A DNA stretch of 64,000 nucleotides from contig NZ_CM001466.1 of assembly GCF_000231055.2 (NCBI RefSeq), positions 494,121-558,120 on the forward strand, in the 5' to 3' direction. Made by a program: the position numbers and the translations under genes. The notes beneath the pieces were generated by a model. It was given only the letters and a program-made list of their open reading frames with translations, was not told the origin of the DNA and made no database searches. Source of the stretch: Saccharomonospora azurea NA-128 (GTDB taxonomy: Bacteria > Actinomycetota > Actinomycetes > Mycobacteriales > Pseudonocardiaceae). Below, in pieces: positions 1-8,072 of this stretch (positions within the stretch are counted from its first letter, which is position 1; each line of letters opens with the position of its first letter).

Positions 1-1899
1 TGGGCGGCTGCGGCGCTGGTGCTGTTCCTGGCCGGGCTGGCAGTCCAGCTGCTCGGTGGGCCGTCGTGGTTCTGGTGGGCGCTGTACCTGGCCTGCTATG
101 TGACCGGCGGGTGGGAGCCGGCTCTGGCAGGGTTGAAAGCCCTCCGCGAGAAGACGCTGGATGTGGACCTGTTGATGGTCGCCGCCGCGGTCGGGGCTGC
201 CTCGATCGGACAGGTGATGGACGGCGGTCTACTGATCGTCATCTTCGCCACCTCGGGCGCGCTGGAGGCGCTGGCCACCGCGCGGACTGAAGACGCTGTG
301 CGGGGGCTGCTGGGCTTGGCGCCGGACACCGCGACCCGGCTTACCGGCGACGGTGGCGAGGAGAGCGTGCAGGCCGCTGACCTGGAGGTCGAGGATCTGA
401 TTCTGGTCCGGCCGGGCGAGCGGATCGCCGCCGACGGTGCCGTGGTGGCCGGGGCGAGCGAGGTCGACCAGGCCACGATCACCGGGGAGCCGCTGCCGGT
501 GGACAAGACCACCAGCGACGAGGTGTTCGCCGGCACCTTGAACGGCACGGGGTCGCTGAGAGTGCGGGTGAACCGGCGCGCCGAGGACTCCGTGGTGGCC
601 CGGATCGCCACCATGGTGGAGCAGGCCAGCCAGACCAAGGCCAAGACCCAGCTGTTCATCGAAAAGATCGAGCAACGCTACTCGGTGGGCATGGTCGCGG
701 CCACCATTGCCGTGTTCGTGATCCCGCTGTTGCTGGGCGAGGCACTGCAGGAGTCGCTGCTGCGGGCGATGACGTTCATGATCGTTGCCTCGCCCTGCGC
801 CGTGGTACTGGCCACCATGCCGCCACTCCTGGCGGCCATCGCCAACGCCGGACGCCATGGTGTGCTGGTCAAGTCCGCAGTGGTGATGGAACAACTGGGC
901 ACCACCACGCGGGTCGCCTTCGACAAGACCGGCACGCTCACCCACGGCACTCCAGAACTCACCGAGATCCGCCCGCTGCGCGGTACCCGATTCACCGAAG
1001 AGCAGCTGCTGCGGCTGGCCGCCGCCGCCGAACACCCCAGCGAGCATCCGCTCGCCGCCGCGATCGTGCGTGCTGCGCGTCACCGTGGCCTTGATCTGCC
1101 CTCCGCCGACGAGTTCTCCGCCCGGCCCGGCCGGGGGGTCGCCGCTCTGATTGAGGACCACTTCATCCAGGTCGGCTCTCCCGCCGCGCTGCTCCCCACT
1201 ATCGACGGCACGGCCACCGCCGCTGTCGAGGAACTCCAGCAGCGCGGGCACACCGCCGTGGTCGTACTCTGCGAGTACCGCCCGATCGGCGTCCTCGGCA
1301 TCACCGACCAGGTGCGGGCCGAATCCGCCTCCACCGTCGCTGCAGTGACCCGGTTGACCGGCGCCGACCCCGTGCTGCTCACCGGCGACAATGCCGCCGC
1401 CGCCGTCCGGCTCGCGCAGCAGGTCGGTATCACCGACGTGCGCGCCGAGCTGCTGCCCGACGACAAGGTCACCGCCGTCCGCGAACTCGAAACCGATGAG
1501 CAGCGAGTGGCCGTGGTCGGTGATGGCATCAACGACGCTCCGGCCCTGGCCGCCGCGCACGCCGGGATCGCGATGGGCGGAGCGGGCTCCGACCTCACCG
1601 TGCAGACCGCCGACGCCATCGTGGTCCGCGACGACCTCACCGCCATCCCCGCCGTCATCGCCCTGTCCCGCCGCGCCCGCCGTGTCGTGATCGCCAACCT
1701 CATCATCGCCGCCACCTTCATCATCGGCCTCGTCCTCTGGGACCTCATCGGCACCCTTCCACTCGCGCTCGGCGTGGCCGGGCATGAAGGCTCCACCGTC
1801 ATCGTCGGGCTCAACGGCCTACGCCTGCTGCGCCGCGGCGCCTGGCGCCGCGCGAGCCAACCGGCGCAGTCGGCCAATGCGGCCGGTAGTCGGTCGTGA
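1..1899 (+). CDS. P1B-4 type heavy-metal transporting ATPase, 5' end outside window
   Basis: ATP-driven export of a transition metal across the plasma membrane. The frame is open from base 1, so the N-terminus is missing and only the last 632 residues are visible. They contain the TGE actuator loop (about base 480), the membrane motif SPC (codons 790-798) in place of CPC, the phosphorylation motif DKTGT (Asp codon at 922), the SEHPLA nucleotide-binding motif, GDGIND and a late HEGST motif. SPC together with HEG(G/S)T marks the P1B-4 group (CoaT/CtpD-like), whose known substrates are cobalt, iron(II), nickel or zinc rather than copper. Which metal is moved here cannot be read from sequence. 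The next gene lies about 110 bp downstream behind its own operator, so it is probably transcribed separately. Confidence 0.93.
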   Translation, partial: WAAAALVLFLAGLAVQLLGGPSWFWWALYLACYVTGGWEPALAGLKALREKTLDVDLLMVAAAVGAASIGQVMDGGLLIVIFATSGALEALATARTEDAVRGLLGLAPDTATRLTGDGGEESVQAADLEVEDLILVRPGERIAADGAVVAGASEVDQATITGEPLPVDKTTSDEVFAGTLNGTGSLRVRVNRRAEDSVVARIATMVEQASQTKAKTQLFIEKIEQRYSVGMVAATIAVFVIPLLLGEALQESLLRAMTFMIVASPCAVVLATMPPLLAAIANAGRHGVLVKSAVVMEQLGTTTRVAFDKTGTLTHGTPELTEIRPLRGTRFTEEQLLRLAAAAEHPSEHPLAAAIVRAARHRGLDLPSADEFSARPGRGVAALIEDHFIQVGSPAALLPTIDGTATAAVEELQQRGHTAVVVLCEYRPIGVLGITDQVRAESASTVAAVTRLTGADPVLLTGDNAAAAVRLAQQVGITDVRAELLPDDKVTAVRELETDEQRVAVVGDGINDAPALAAAHAGIAMGGAGSDLTVQTADAIVVRDDLTAIPAVIALSRRARRVVIANLIIAATFIIGLVLWDLIGTLPLALGVAGHEGSTVIVGLNGLRLLRRGAWRRASQPAQSANAAGSRS

Positions 1900-1957
1900 A
1901 AGGCGGTGTAGTTGCGACAGGCCGGCGCATCTCACGTCTGACCGGCGACCGCCGGTG

Positions 1958-1974
1958 TACTATCGACCATCGTA
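1958..1974. promoter_or_regulatory. BlaI-type operator A (one mismatch)
   Basis: TACTA, seven bases, TCGTA: one mismatch to the TACTA-N7-TAGTA dyad repeated through this window. It ends 35 bp before the GTG of the CPVCNK membrane protein, a position suited to blocking its promoter. Confidence 0.55.
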
Positions 1975-2008
1975 GTTTTGGGGCCACGGTGGAAGGGGAG
2001 ATGGCACG

Positions 2009-2494
2009 GTGATGCAGTTGCAGCACGTCGACAACGCTGCCGGCGAGCAGGTGCGGGAGGCAGCCGACACACGGCCGTGGCGGTGGGGTAGGGGAGTCGG
2101 AGTGGCGCTGCTGAGCGCCCTCATCGTGGGTGTGCCGACCGATGTGATCGACACCGGCTGGTTCACCAGGATGACCCCGGTGCGCTGGTGGGAGTACCCT
2201 GCTCTGGCTCTGACGGTTTTGCTGACCGGGCTATGGTTCGCGATCGTTCCCCAGGTCGCGAACACCCGTGGCCAGAGGCGGGTCCTGGGTTCTTCGCTGC
2301 TCTCGGCGTTCGCCGTGGGATGCCCGGTCTGCAACAAGCTCGTCATCGGCGTGCTCGGGGTCTCCGGTGCGTTGGGAGTGTGGGCACCCATCCAGCCGGT
2401 CCTCGCGGTGATCTCGCTGTCCGCGCTTCTCGTGGCCGTGGTCGTACGGTGGCGTGGGCGCATGTGCGCCACCGAGGGTTGCCGGCCTTCTTGA
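2009..2494 (+). CDS. Small integral membrane protein with GCPVCNK motif
   Basis: 161 residues with about four hydrophobic segments and a CPVC pair (GCPVCNK) placed just before the third, followed by a Cys-containing tail (MCATEGC). The CxxC next to a membrane segment suggests metal or thiol handling, but I do not recognise an experimentally defined function. The start is the GTG at 2009, backed by a purine-rich RBS (GGGGAG) nine bases upstream; ATG at 2012 is the alternative. The gene sits between a metal-exporting ATPase and operator A, so it is a candidate member of the dispersed BlaI-type regulon. The function is inferred from context only. Confidence 0.75.
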   Translation: MMQLQHVDNAAGEQVREAADTRPWRWGRGVGVALLSALIVGVPTDVIDTGWFTRMTPVRWWEYPALALTVLLTGLWFAIVPQVANTRGQRRVLGSSLLSAFAVGCPVCNKLVIGVLGVSGALGVWAPIQPVLAVISLSALLVAVVVRWRGRMCATEGCRPS

Positions 2495-2560
2495 ACGGCC
2501 GCGCGCGGGTTCACCGGCTCCGAGATGTCTACCGCTGCTACACCTTCTGGGTGTCGGAAA

Positions 2561-2605
2561 ACGTAGCCTGCCGTCCGTGACGCTGTCGTGGACGGCAGGC
2601 TACGT
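2561..2605. terminator. Strong hairpin terminator
   Basis: A perfect 16-bp stem (2561-2576 with 2590-2605) and a 13-base loop lie 67 bp after the membrane protein gene. There is no T-run, as is common in high-GC actinobacteria. Confidence 0.75.
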
Positions 2606-2753
2606 CGGCCGACAGTCTCCGTAGTGACAATGCGTTCGAACAGCCGAAAGTGTGCTGATTTCTCGACCGTTCCTGTCTGACTTGCGACTCCGCTGGTTCT
2701 GAAAAGCCCTCGGGTGGACCATTGACTCCATACCCCACCCCCGCATAGTGTTC

Positions 2754-2773
2754 CGTCACTCGATCGAGTGACG
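2754..2773. promoter_or_regulatory. Perfect 20-bp palindrome before the ABC transporter operon
   Basis: CGTCACTCGATCGAGTGACG is a perfect dyad about 90 bp before the binding-protein start. It has no loop and unrelated flanks, so a dimeric repressor site is more likely than a terminator. No regulator gene for it is visible in the window. Confidence 0.55.
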
Positions 2774-2862
2774 AAAAGCACGACCGAACCGGCGAACCAA
2801 CGGGCGGCCTTTGGCTCGCACCGTCTCGCCGCGGCTTTGCTGCCGAGAGGGAGGTCAAGGGA

Positions 2863-3691
2863 ATGTCACAAGTCGGGCGAATGAGAAAGGGGCTCGCGCT
2901 CCTGCTCACCATGGCCAGCGCCGTTCTCATGGGTTGCTCAGGCGGGGGATCCACCGATGTGTTGGCGGACGTGCGGGACAGCGGCACTTTGCGAGTCGCG
3001 CTGACCCAGGCCAATCCGCCGTTGGAACTTCCTGGACGACGGCAAGCCTGTGGGCTACGACGTCGACGTCGCGCATGAGGTGGCTCGCCGGATCGGAGTG
3101 GACAACGTCGAATTCGTGGCATCAAATTTCCAGAGCTTCATCGAAGGCGTTCGAGCGGAGCGCTTCGACATCGTGATCTCCGGTCAGACGATCACCGAGG
3201 AGCGCAAGCAGCAGGTTTCCTTCTCCAGGCCGTACCAAGTCAACGGCGTGGCGATCTTTGTTCCCAGCGGCGACCGTAGCATCGGTTCGCTGTCCGATCT
3301 GGAGGACAAGGTGGTGGCCGTGTCCGCCGGCACCACTCAGGAGCAGTTCGCCAGAGAGGAGATTCAGGGTGCGCAAGTCAAGACCTACCAAAACGCGACG
3401 CTGGGCTTGACTGATCTCGCCCGAGGCAATGCCGATGCGATGCTGGTCTCACGCTTCCAAGGCAGCTACCTGGCCAAGCAGAACGACCTGGCGGTCAAGC
3501 CGGTGGGTAAGCTGCTGGAAAGTGAAGTCAACGGGATGTCCTTCCGCAAGGGCTCTCCCGCGTTCAAGAAGGAGATCGACAAAGCGATCGCGAGCATGAT
3601 CGCCGACGGCACGCTGAGTCGTATCTCGCAGCAATGGCTCGGGCTGGACATGGTGCCGGAGCTGAATGCCTTACCGCCGGAGCAGGGGTAA
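2863..3691 (+). pseudogene. Amino-acid ABC transporter substrate-binding lipoprotein, single-base frameshift
   Basis: Extracellular solute-binding protein family 3. The N-terminus has a lipoprotein signal ending in the lipobox MGC, then the conserved GTLRVALTQANPP. The reading then jumps frame: family logic requires WNFLDDGKPVGYDVDVA, which is present only in the next frame. One extra T in the TT at 3022-3023 explains it exactly, and everything downstream (to PPEQG at 3691) is intact. It is therefore either a recent null mutation or a sequencing error. ATG 2863 has a GGAGG upstream; ATG 2881 is an alternative. It is followed by permease and ATPase genes, so it should feed a polar amino acid, cystine-like or similar ligand to them. 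Confidence 0.85.
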
Positions 3692-3699
3692 GGGCAGCC

Positions 3700-4347
3700 A
3701 TGGACATGCTGGTCGATTCTTTCCCGATGTTGATCAAAGGTCTGGGTGTGACCCTGTTGCTCGGGGTGGTGTCGTTCGCGCTCGGCTCCGTGCTGGGCGC
3801 CCTCGTCGCTCTGGCCCGCATCTCGGATTTTCGAGTGTTCAGGGGTATTGCGATCATGTTCGTGTCGGTGTTCCGGGGCACCCCGCTACTGATTCAGATC
3901 ATGATCATATACTTCGGTCTGCCGCAGCTCGGGGTGCAACTCGAACCGATCCCGTCGGCGATTCTCGCGCTGAGCCTGTTTGCGGGGGCGTACCTCAGCG
4001 AGAACTTCCGCGGCGGCATCCTCGGTGTCGACAAAGGACAGTGGGAGGCCGCTTCCTCGATCGGAATGCCCTACTGGCGGACCTTCCGCCGAATCGTGTT
4101 CCCGCAAGCCATCAGGATCGCGACGCCCGCAGTGGGTGGGCGGTTCATCGCTTTGATGAAGGACACGTCGCTCGCCTCGGTCGTGACCGTTGTGGAGCTC
4201 ACCCGAGTGGCGGAGAGCATCGGTAACGCGAACTTCCGGTACATGGAGGCGTTCCTGATGATCGGGGCCCTCTACTGGCTGATCAACACCTTGCTGTCCG
4301 TCGGGCAGGGAATGCTGGAGAGGCGAATGGGAAAGGCATACGCATGA
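3700..4347 (+). CDS. Amino-acid ABC transporter permease (HisM/GlnP family)
   Basis: 215-residue membrane subunit of a polar-amino-acid-type importer. Five or so hydrophobic segments are visible, with the RGTPLLIQ motif of the family near the middle and the EAA loop (QWEAASSIGM followed by the FRRIVFPQAIR segment) that docks on the ATPase. I chose ATG 3700, eight bases after the binding-protein stop, because it gives the normal N-terminus; a longer in-frame extension to 3634 overlaps the previous gene. The 3' end overlaps the ATPase start by four bases (ATGA), indicating translational coupling in one operon with the genes on either side. Confidence 0.93.
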   Translation: MDMLVDSFPMLIKGLGVTLLLGVVSFALGSVLGALVALARISDFRVFRGIAIMFVSVFRGTPLLIQIMIIYFGLPQLGVQLEPIPSAILALSLFAGAYLSENFRGGILGVDKGQWEAASSIGMPYWRTFRRIVFPQAIRIATPAVGGRFIALMKDTSLASVVTVVELTRVAESIGNANFRYMEAFLMIGALYWLINTLLSVGQGMLERRMGKAYA

Positions 4348-5156
4348 CCACGGCCACGATCGAACTCACAGGCATCCGCAAGGCCTTCGGCGATCTGGAG
4401 GTACTGCGAGGCGTGGACCTCTCGGTGGAGCGTGGTGAGGTCGTCGTGCTCATGGGCCCGTCCGGGTCGGGCAAGACCACACTGGTGCGCTGCATGAACC
4501 TGTTGGAGGAACCTGATGCCGGCCACGTGCGGATCTGCGGTTGCGCTTTCCAGTGCGGTGTGCGGCGCGACCGTCGCGGGCGGGCAAGGTTGATGCAGCA
4601 GGTCCGGCAGCGGACGGGCATGGTGTTCCAGCAGTTCAACCTGTTCCCGCATATGACGGCCCTTGAGAACGTGATCGAGGGGCCCCGGCAGGTGCGGAGG
4701 CTGCCGGGCGCCGAGGCTGTGTCCCTCGGCGAGCGGTTGCTCGACCGGGTCGGGCTGGCTGACAAGCGCGATGTGTATCCCTCACGACTGTCGGGCGGCC
4801 AGAAGCAGCGGGTTGCCATCGCCAGAGCGCTGGCGATGGAGCCGCAGGTGGTCCTCTTCGACGAGCCGACATCGGCGCTCGACCCGGAACTGCATGCCGA
4901 GGTGCTCCAGGTCATCCGGGAGTTGGCCGCTGATGGGATGACGATGGTGATCGTCACCCACGAGACGCACTTCGCCCGTGACGTCGCCGATCGCATCGTG
5001 TTCATGGACGGTGGTGTGGTGGTCGAGGAGGCCGCACCCGAGACCTTCTTCACCACACCGGCCAAGGAACGGGTGCGCTCGTTCCTCCGGCTTGTCGATC
5101 ACTCAGCACTGCCCACGGACGTTCCGGCCGCGCAGGTCGGTGAGGAGGTCATATGA
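4344..5156 (+). CDS. Amino-acid ABC transporter ATP-binding protein (GlnQ family)
   Basis: 270-residue ATPase powering the importer encoded just upstream. Walker A (GPSGSGKTT, near residue 40), the Q-loop region FQQFNLFPHMT, the signature LSGGQKQR and Walker B VVLFDEPTSALD followed by the switch His (VTHET) are all present. A short insertion of about 20 residues (a Cys-containing GCAFQCGVRRDRRG stretch) follows the first beta region and is unusual for the family. ATGA overlaps join it to the permease before it and the aminotransferase after it, so all four genes form one transcription unit. The ligand is not determined by sequence. Confidence 0.94.
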   Translation: MTTATIELTGIRKAFGDLEVLRGVDLSVERGEVVVLMGPSGSGKTTLVRCMNLLEEPDAGHVRICGCAFQCGVRRDRRGRARLMQQVRQRTGMVFQQFNLFPHMTALENVIEGPRQVRRLPGAEAVSLGERLLDRVGLADKRDVYPSRLSGGQKQRVAIARALAMEPQVVLFDEPTSALDPELHAEVLQVIRELAADGMTMVIVTHETHFARDVADRIVFMDGGVVVEEAAPETFFTTPAKERVRSFLRLVDHSALPTDVPAAQVGEEVI

Positions 5157-6355
5157 CGGCGGCCGCGGTGCACACCTTCGACGTGGAGCGAGCGCGGCGG
5201 GAGACCCCGGGCTGCGAGAACGTCGTCCACCTCAACAATGCCGGTGCCGCCCTGATGCCGACGCCGGTGCTCGACCGTACCGTCACGCACCTGAAGCTTG
5301 AGGCTCGTGTCGGTGGTTACGAAGCCGCAGCGCTGGTCGCCGAGGAGATCGAGGACGTCTACGGTTCGGCGGCACGCCTGCTCGGCTGCCGTACCGACGA
5401 GATCGCCGTGGTCGACAGTGCGACCCGGGCCTGGGACATGGCCTTCTACTCCGTCCCGTTCCGTCCTGGTGATCGGATCCTGACGAGCGAGGCCGAGTAC
5501 GCCAGTAACTTCATCGCCTACCTCCAGCTGGCGCAGCGCTACAACCTGCGGGTCGATGTCGTGCCCAACGGCGAGTCCGGGCAGATCTCGGTGCCGAGGC
5601 TGCGCGACCTGATCGATGAGCGGGTGCGGCTCATCTCGCTGACCCATGTCCCGACCAACGGTGGGCTGGTGAACCCCGCCGCCGAGGTGGGCAAGGTCGC
5701 CAGAGACGCCGGTGTGCTGTACCTGCTGGACGCCTGTCAGTCGGCGGGACAGATGTCGCTCGATGTCGACGAAATCGGCTGCGACATGGTGTCCATGACC
5801 GGCCGGAAGTACCTGCGCGGGCCCCGCGGCACGGGCCTGCTCTACGTCCGGCGGGAAGTGCTCGACGAGCTGGCGCCGCCGATGCTCGATCTGCACGCCG
5901 CGACATGGGTTGCTCGCGACGAGTACCGGATACGTCCCGATGCCCGGCGTTTCGAGTCGTGGGAGTGCAACTACGCGGCCAAACTCGGCCTTGGCGCGGC
6001 GATCGACTACGCTCTCGGGTGGGGACTGGACCGCATCCGAGGGCGCGTATACGCGCTGGCCGACGAGCTCCGGCTGAGCCTGGCTCAGTTACCCCAAGTC
6101 ACAGTTCACGACGCGGGCGTCGAACGGTGCGGGATCGTGTCCTTCACGGTCGACGGCGTCGCGCCAGCCGACGTGCAAGCCGCGCTCGGCGCACACGGGA
6201 TCAACGTCAGTGTGTCCAGAACCCCCTCGACGAGACTGGACATGGAGAATCGCGGGCTCGAGGAGCTCGTGCGCGCGTCGGTGCACTACTACAACACCTG
6301 CGAGGAGCTCGCGATGCTCTGCGACGTAGTACGCGACATCGGCCCCCGGCGTTAG
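5153..6355 (+). CDS. Class V aminotransferase family PLP enzyme (cysteine desulfurase/EgtE-like)
   Basis: 400-residue fold-type I PLP enzyme. N-terminal HLNNAGAALMP, the cofactor-binding DACQSAGQ region (about residues 197-204) and the lysine motif TGRKYLRGPRGTG (Schiff-base Lys about residue 222) are typical of class V enzymes that act on cysteine-like or kynurenine-like substrates and release sulfur or amino groups. The C-terminal GINVSVSR...VRASVHYYNT region also fits. It overlaps the transporter ATPase by ATGA, so it probably processes the imported compound; an amino acid or thiol/selenium-containing ligand is a reasonable inference. Desulfurase, C-S lyase and aminotransferase activities cannot be separated here. 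Confidence 0.85.
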   Translation: MTAAAVHTFDVERARRETPGCENVVHLNNAGAALMPTPVLDRTVTHLKLEARVGGYEAAALVAEEIEDVYGSAARLLGCRTDEIAVVDSATRAWDMAFYSVPFRPGDRILTSEAEYASNFIAYLQLAQRYNLRVDVVPNGESGQISVPRLRDLIDERVRLISLTHVPTNGGLVNPAAEVGKVARDAGVLYLLDACQSAGQMSLDVDEIGCDMVSMTGRKYLRGPRGTGLLYVRREVLDELAPPMLDLHAATWVARDEYRIRPDARRFESWECNYAAKLGLGAAIDYALGWGLDRIRGRVYALADELRLSLAQLPQVTVHDAGVERCGIVSFTVDGVAPADVQAALGAHGINVSVSRTPSTRLDMENRGLEELVRASVHYYNTCEELAMLCDVVRDIGPRR

Positions 6356-6410
6356 CCGGGCTGTGACGGACGTCGCGGTCCTTGTGCGGCCGCGGACAGG
6401 CTGGCTCGCG

Positions 6411-6524
6411 CTACGGGGTGAGTCGGTCGAGCCCGAAGGAATCCTCTCGCCAGTACGGCTCTCCGCGGACTACGCCGTTGTGGTTGCCGAGGCCATGGGC
6501 TAGGCAAGGCCGAGTCCGGTCGTG
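6411..6524 (-). other. Orphan C-terminal reading frame related to 32663-32760
   Basis: Directly after the M56 stop codon, in the same frame, lies an open stretch ending in HNGVVRGEPYWREDSF and a TAG at 6411. It has no start codon or RBS of its own. It matches codon for codon a second copy at 32663-32740 (HNGLALGEPYRREGSF), which does have a start and operator. It is therefore probably the 3' remnant of a small gene of unknown function. The region 6356-6410 holds nothing I can call. Confidence 0.45.
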
Positions 6525-7478
6525 TCAGCCGCCGACCGGGCAGGCCAGCACCGCCAGGGCGAACAGCAGCGACGGGCCGGTCAAGAACGGGACGGCGGTG
6601 GCCAGGGCCCCGGCCGCACCACAGGACAGCGCTCTGCGGGCGCCCTCGGGTGCCTGCGCCACATGCTCCAGGCGAGCGAGCCGCACGCGGACCGTATCGC
6701 GCCCCATGGCCAGGGCCACGCTGGGCGCGTCATGCCCGGAGACAGCCAGCAGCGCGGCACGGACGGCAGCGGGGCCGCACACTCGAGTTGCCGACATGTC
6801 CGCGGCTAGTTCCACGAGCTCGCGGATGGCTGCTGGCGCCTGCCGGAATAGCGGAACGAACGGCAGCGTGCGCCGCAGGCTGTCCATAACCGCGATCAAT
6901 AGGTGATGATGCCCTCTCAGGTGAGCACGCTCGTGCGCCAGCACAGCGGCAACCGCGTCGGCGGGCAGGTGCCGGGTCAGGCCTTCCGTCGCGATGATCA
7001 CGCCAGGCCGGCCGAGAAGGCTGAACGCCAGCGGCCGGTCGTGCGCCAGCCAGAACGTGTTCGGCGTGGCCGCATCCGGCCACCCGGCCAATCGCAGCAC
7101 CGAGAGCCGTTCGCGGCTTGCCCGCCGTAGCCGCAGCAGTTCGCGCGCCGTGACGACAGCGCAGCGCACGACGACAACCCCCAGCAGGGCGGCACTGGCG
7201 ATACCCAGCAGGTCCTCGAACCGTGGTGGGGAGCCGTGCTGCAAGGCTGCCAGACATCGGTTCAACGTCCACGTGAGGGAATCGGCAGGCCCGTGGCCAG
7301 GCGTCAAAAGGAGGACAACGCCCGCCGTCCCGGCTGCCGCGACACCCATGATCGACGCAAGCCAGGCGACGAGCAGGGACCGTGGGTCTCGGCGGCGGAG
7401 ATCGACGCGTCGTAAGCCCTGGGGCACGAGCCATCCGGCCGTGATGGTTCCCACCAGCAGAGCCAAAGCCAGCGTCAT
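6525..7478 (-). CDS. M56-family membrane metallopeptidase (BlaR1 N-terminal type)
   Basis: 317 residues: three or four N-terminal membrane segments, a cytoplasmic zinc-protease domain with HERAH, and a C-terminal membrane segment ending LACPVGG. Known relatives (BlaR1/MecR1, mycobacterial Rv1845c) cleave or inactivate a BlaI-type repressor. This one stops after the last membrane segment and has no penicillin-binding sensor domain, so it must sense something else. ATG 7478 was chosen because it matches the second copy (34915-35868) and is overlapped by the TGA of the shortened blaI (ATGA). That upstream repressor is broken, so this peptidase may act on the intact BlaI encoded at 35865-36233. 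Confidence 0.88.
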   Translation of the reverse strand: MTLALALLVGTITAGWLVPQGLRRVDLRRRDPRSLLVAWLASIMGVAAAGTAGVVLLLTPGHGPADSLTWTLNRCLAALQHGSPPRFEDLLGIASAALLGVVVVRCAVVTARELLRLRRASRERLSVLRLAGWPDAATPNTFWLAHDRPLAFSLLGRPGVIIATEGLTRHLPADAVAAVLAHERAHLRGHHHLLIAVMDSLRRTLPFVPLFRQAPAAIRELVELAADMSATRVCGPAAVRAALLAVSGHDAPSVALAMGRDTVRVRLARLEHVAQAPEGARRALSCGAAGALATAVPFLTGPSLLFALAVLACPVGG

Positions 7479-7633
7479 TGCCCGTTGGCCTTCCAGGAGA
7501 GCGCGTTGCGCAGGTGCACGGTGTCGTGCTTGGACGCTGTGTGAAAGAAGCGCCACAGCGCTCCCTCAGTGCTGCCAGAACAGGTCTCTCCGGCTTCGGC
7601 GGGCTCGTCTGCGCCCCACAGCACGTTCATCAT
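7475..7633 (-). pseudogene. Internally deleted blaI remnant, coupled to M56 gene
   Basis: 52 codons starting ATG ATG. Residues NVLWGADEP resemble the BlaI segment DVLWQAEEP, and the end (LWRFFHTAS...LRNALSW) resembles the BlaI C-terminus LMHFIAS...LLRSALRKK. The winged-helix DNA-reading part between them is missing. It overlaps M56 by ATGA exactly as the intact blaI-M56 pair does, so it is the eroded first gene of that pair. It may now serve only to bring ribosomes to the peptidase start. Confidence 0.7.
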
Positions 7634-7707
7634 CGGGTGTCCCGCCCGCCGAGCCTGAACATCGCGCCTCCCGCCATCTTGCTAACGAGATCCCCTGTCA
7701 AACGGCC

Positions 7708-7724
7708 TACTATCGATACTAGTG
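7708..7724. promoter_or_regulatory. BlaI-type operator B (one mismatch)
   Basis: TACTA-N7-TAGTG, 75 bp before the shortened blaI. The spacing is like that of operator J before the intact blaI, so it is the autoregulatory site of this locus and should still respond to the surviving repressor. Confidence 0.75.
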
Positions 7725-7753
7725 GTTTGGGGAGTGGCGACCGAGCTGTGCCG

Positions 7754-7897
7754 TCAGGACGGCAGTGTGGCAGCCAACACGGTGAGGGTGGCTGTCATCG
7801 TCGGCAGCCGCTTCAGGAGGTCGCGAACTTTAATCGGCTCTGCCGCATGCCAGAGCATCTCCACTACCGTGGCTTCGAGTTCACCGGGCCCGCGCAT
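7754..7897 (-). pseudogene. Second truncated blaI remnant
   Basis: 47 codons. The first 31 (MRGPGELEATVVEMLWHAAE, then PIKVRDLLKRL) match the N-terminus of the intact BlaI at 36233 (MRGLGDLEAAVMDVLWQAEE, then PIKVREVLEQL). It then skips into a short TATLTVLAATL stretch and stops, so most of the winged helix and the dimerisation region are absent. An AGGAGG lies before its ATG. Together with the 7475-7633 remnant, it shows a tandem or rearranged blaI history. The 175 bp to the next gene (7898-8072) holds nothing I can call. Confidence 0.75.
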
Positions 7898-8072
7898 GGC
7901 GCCTCCTCATAGGGAGTCATCCTACGGGGCGAAAGCTGCCGAGCCGGGTACCTGGACCTGCTCCAGGGAGCGCGTCAAGGCAATGTGTGGCTGAGCCCGG
8001 CGACGCCTGCCGCGGAAAGCCGGCCGTGGGGCGGTGCGGAAAGGCGTGCTTCCCGCACCGCCCATCGCCCGG

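Noticed and set aside
229..1785. 518-codon minus-strand open frame
   Set aside because: Antisense to the P1B-4 ATPase with Gly/Asp/His-rich composition typical of high-GC shadow frames.
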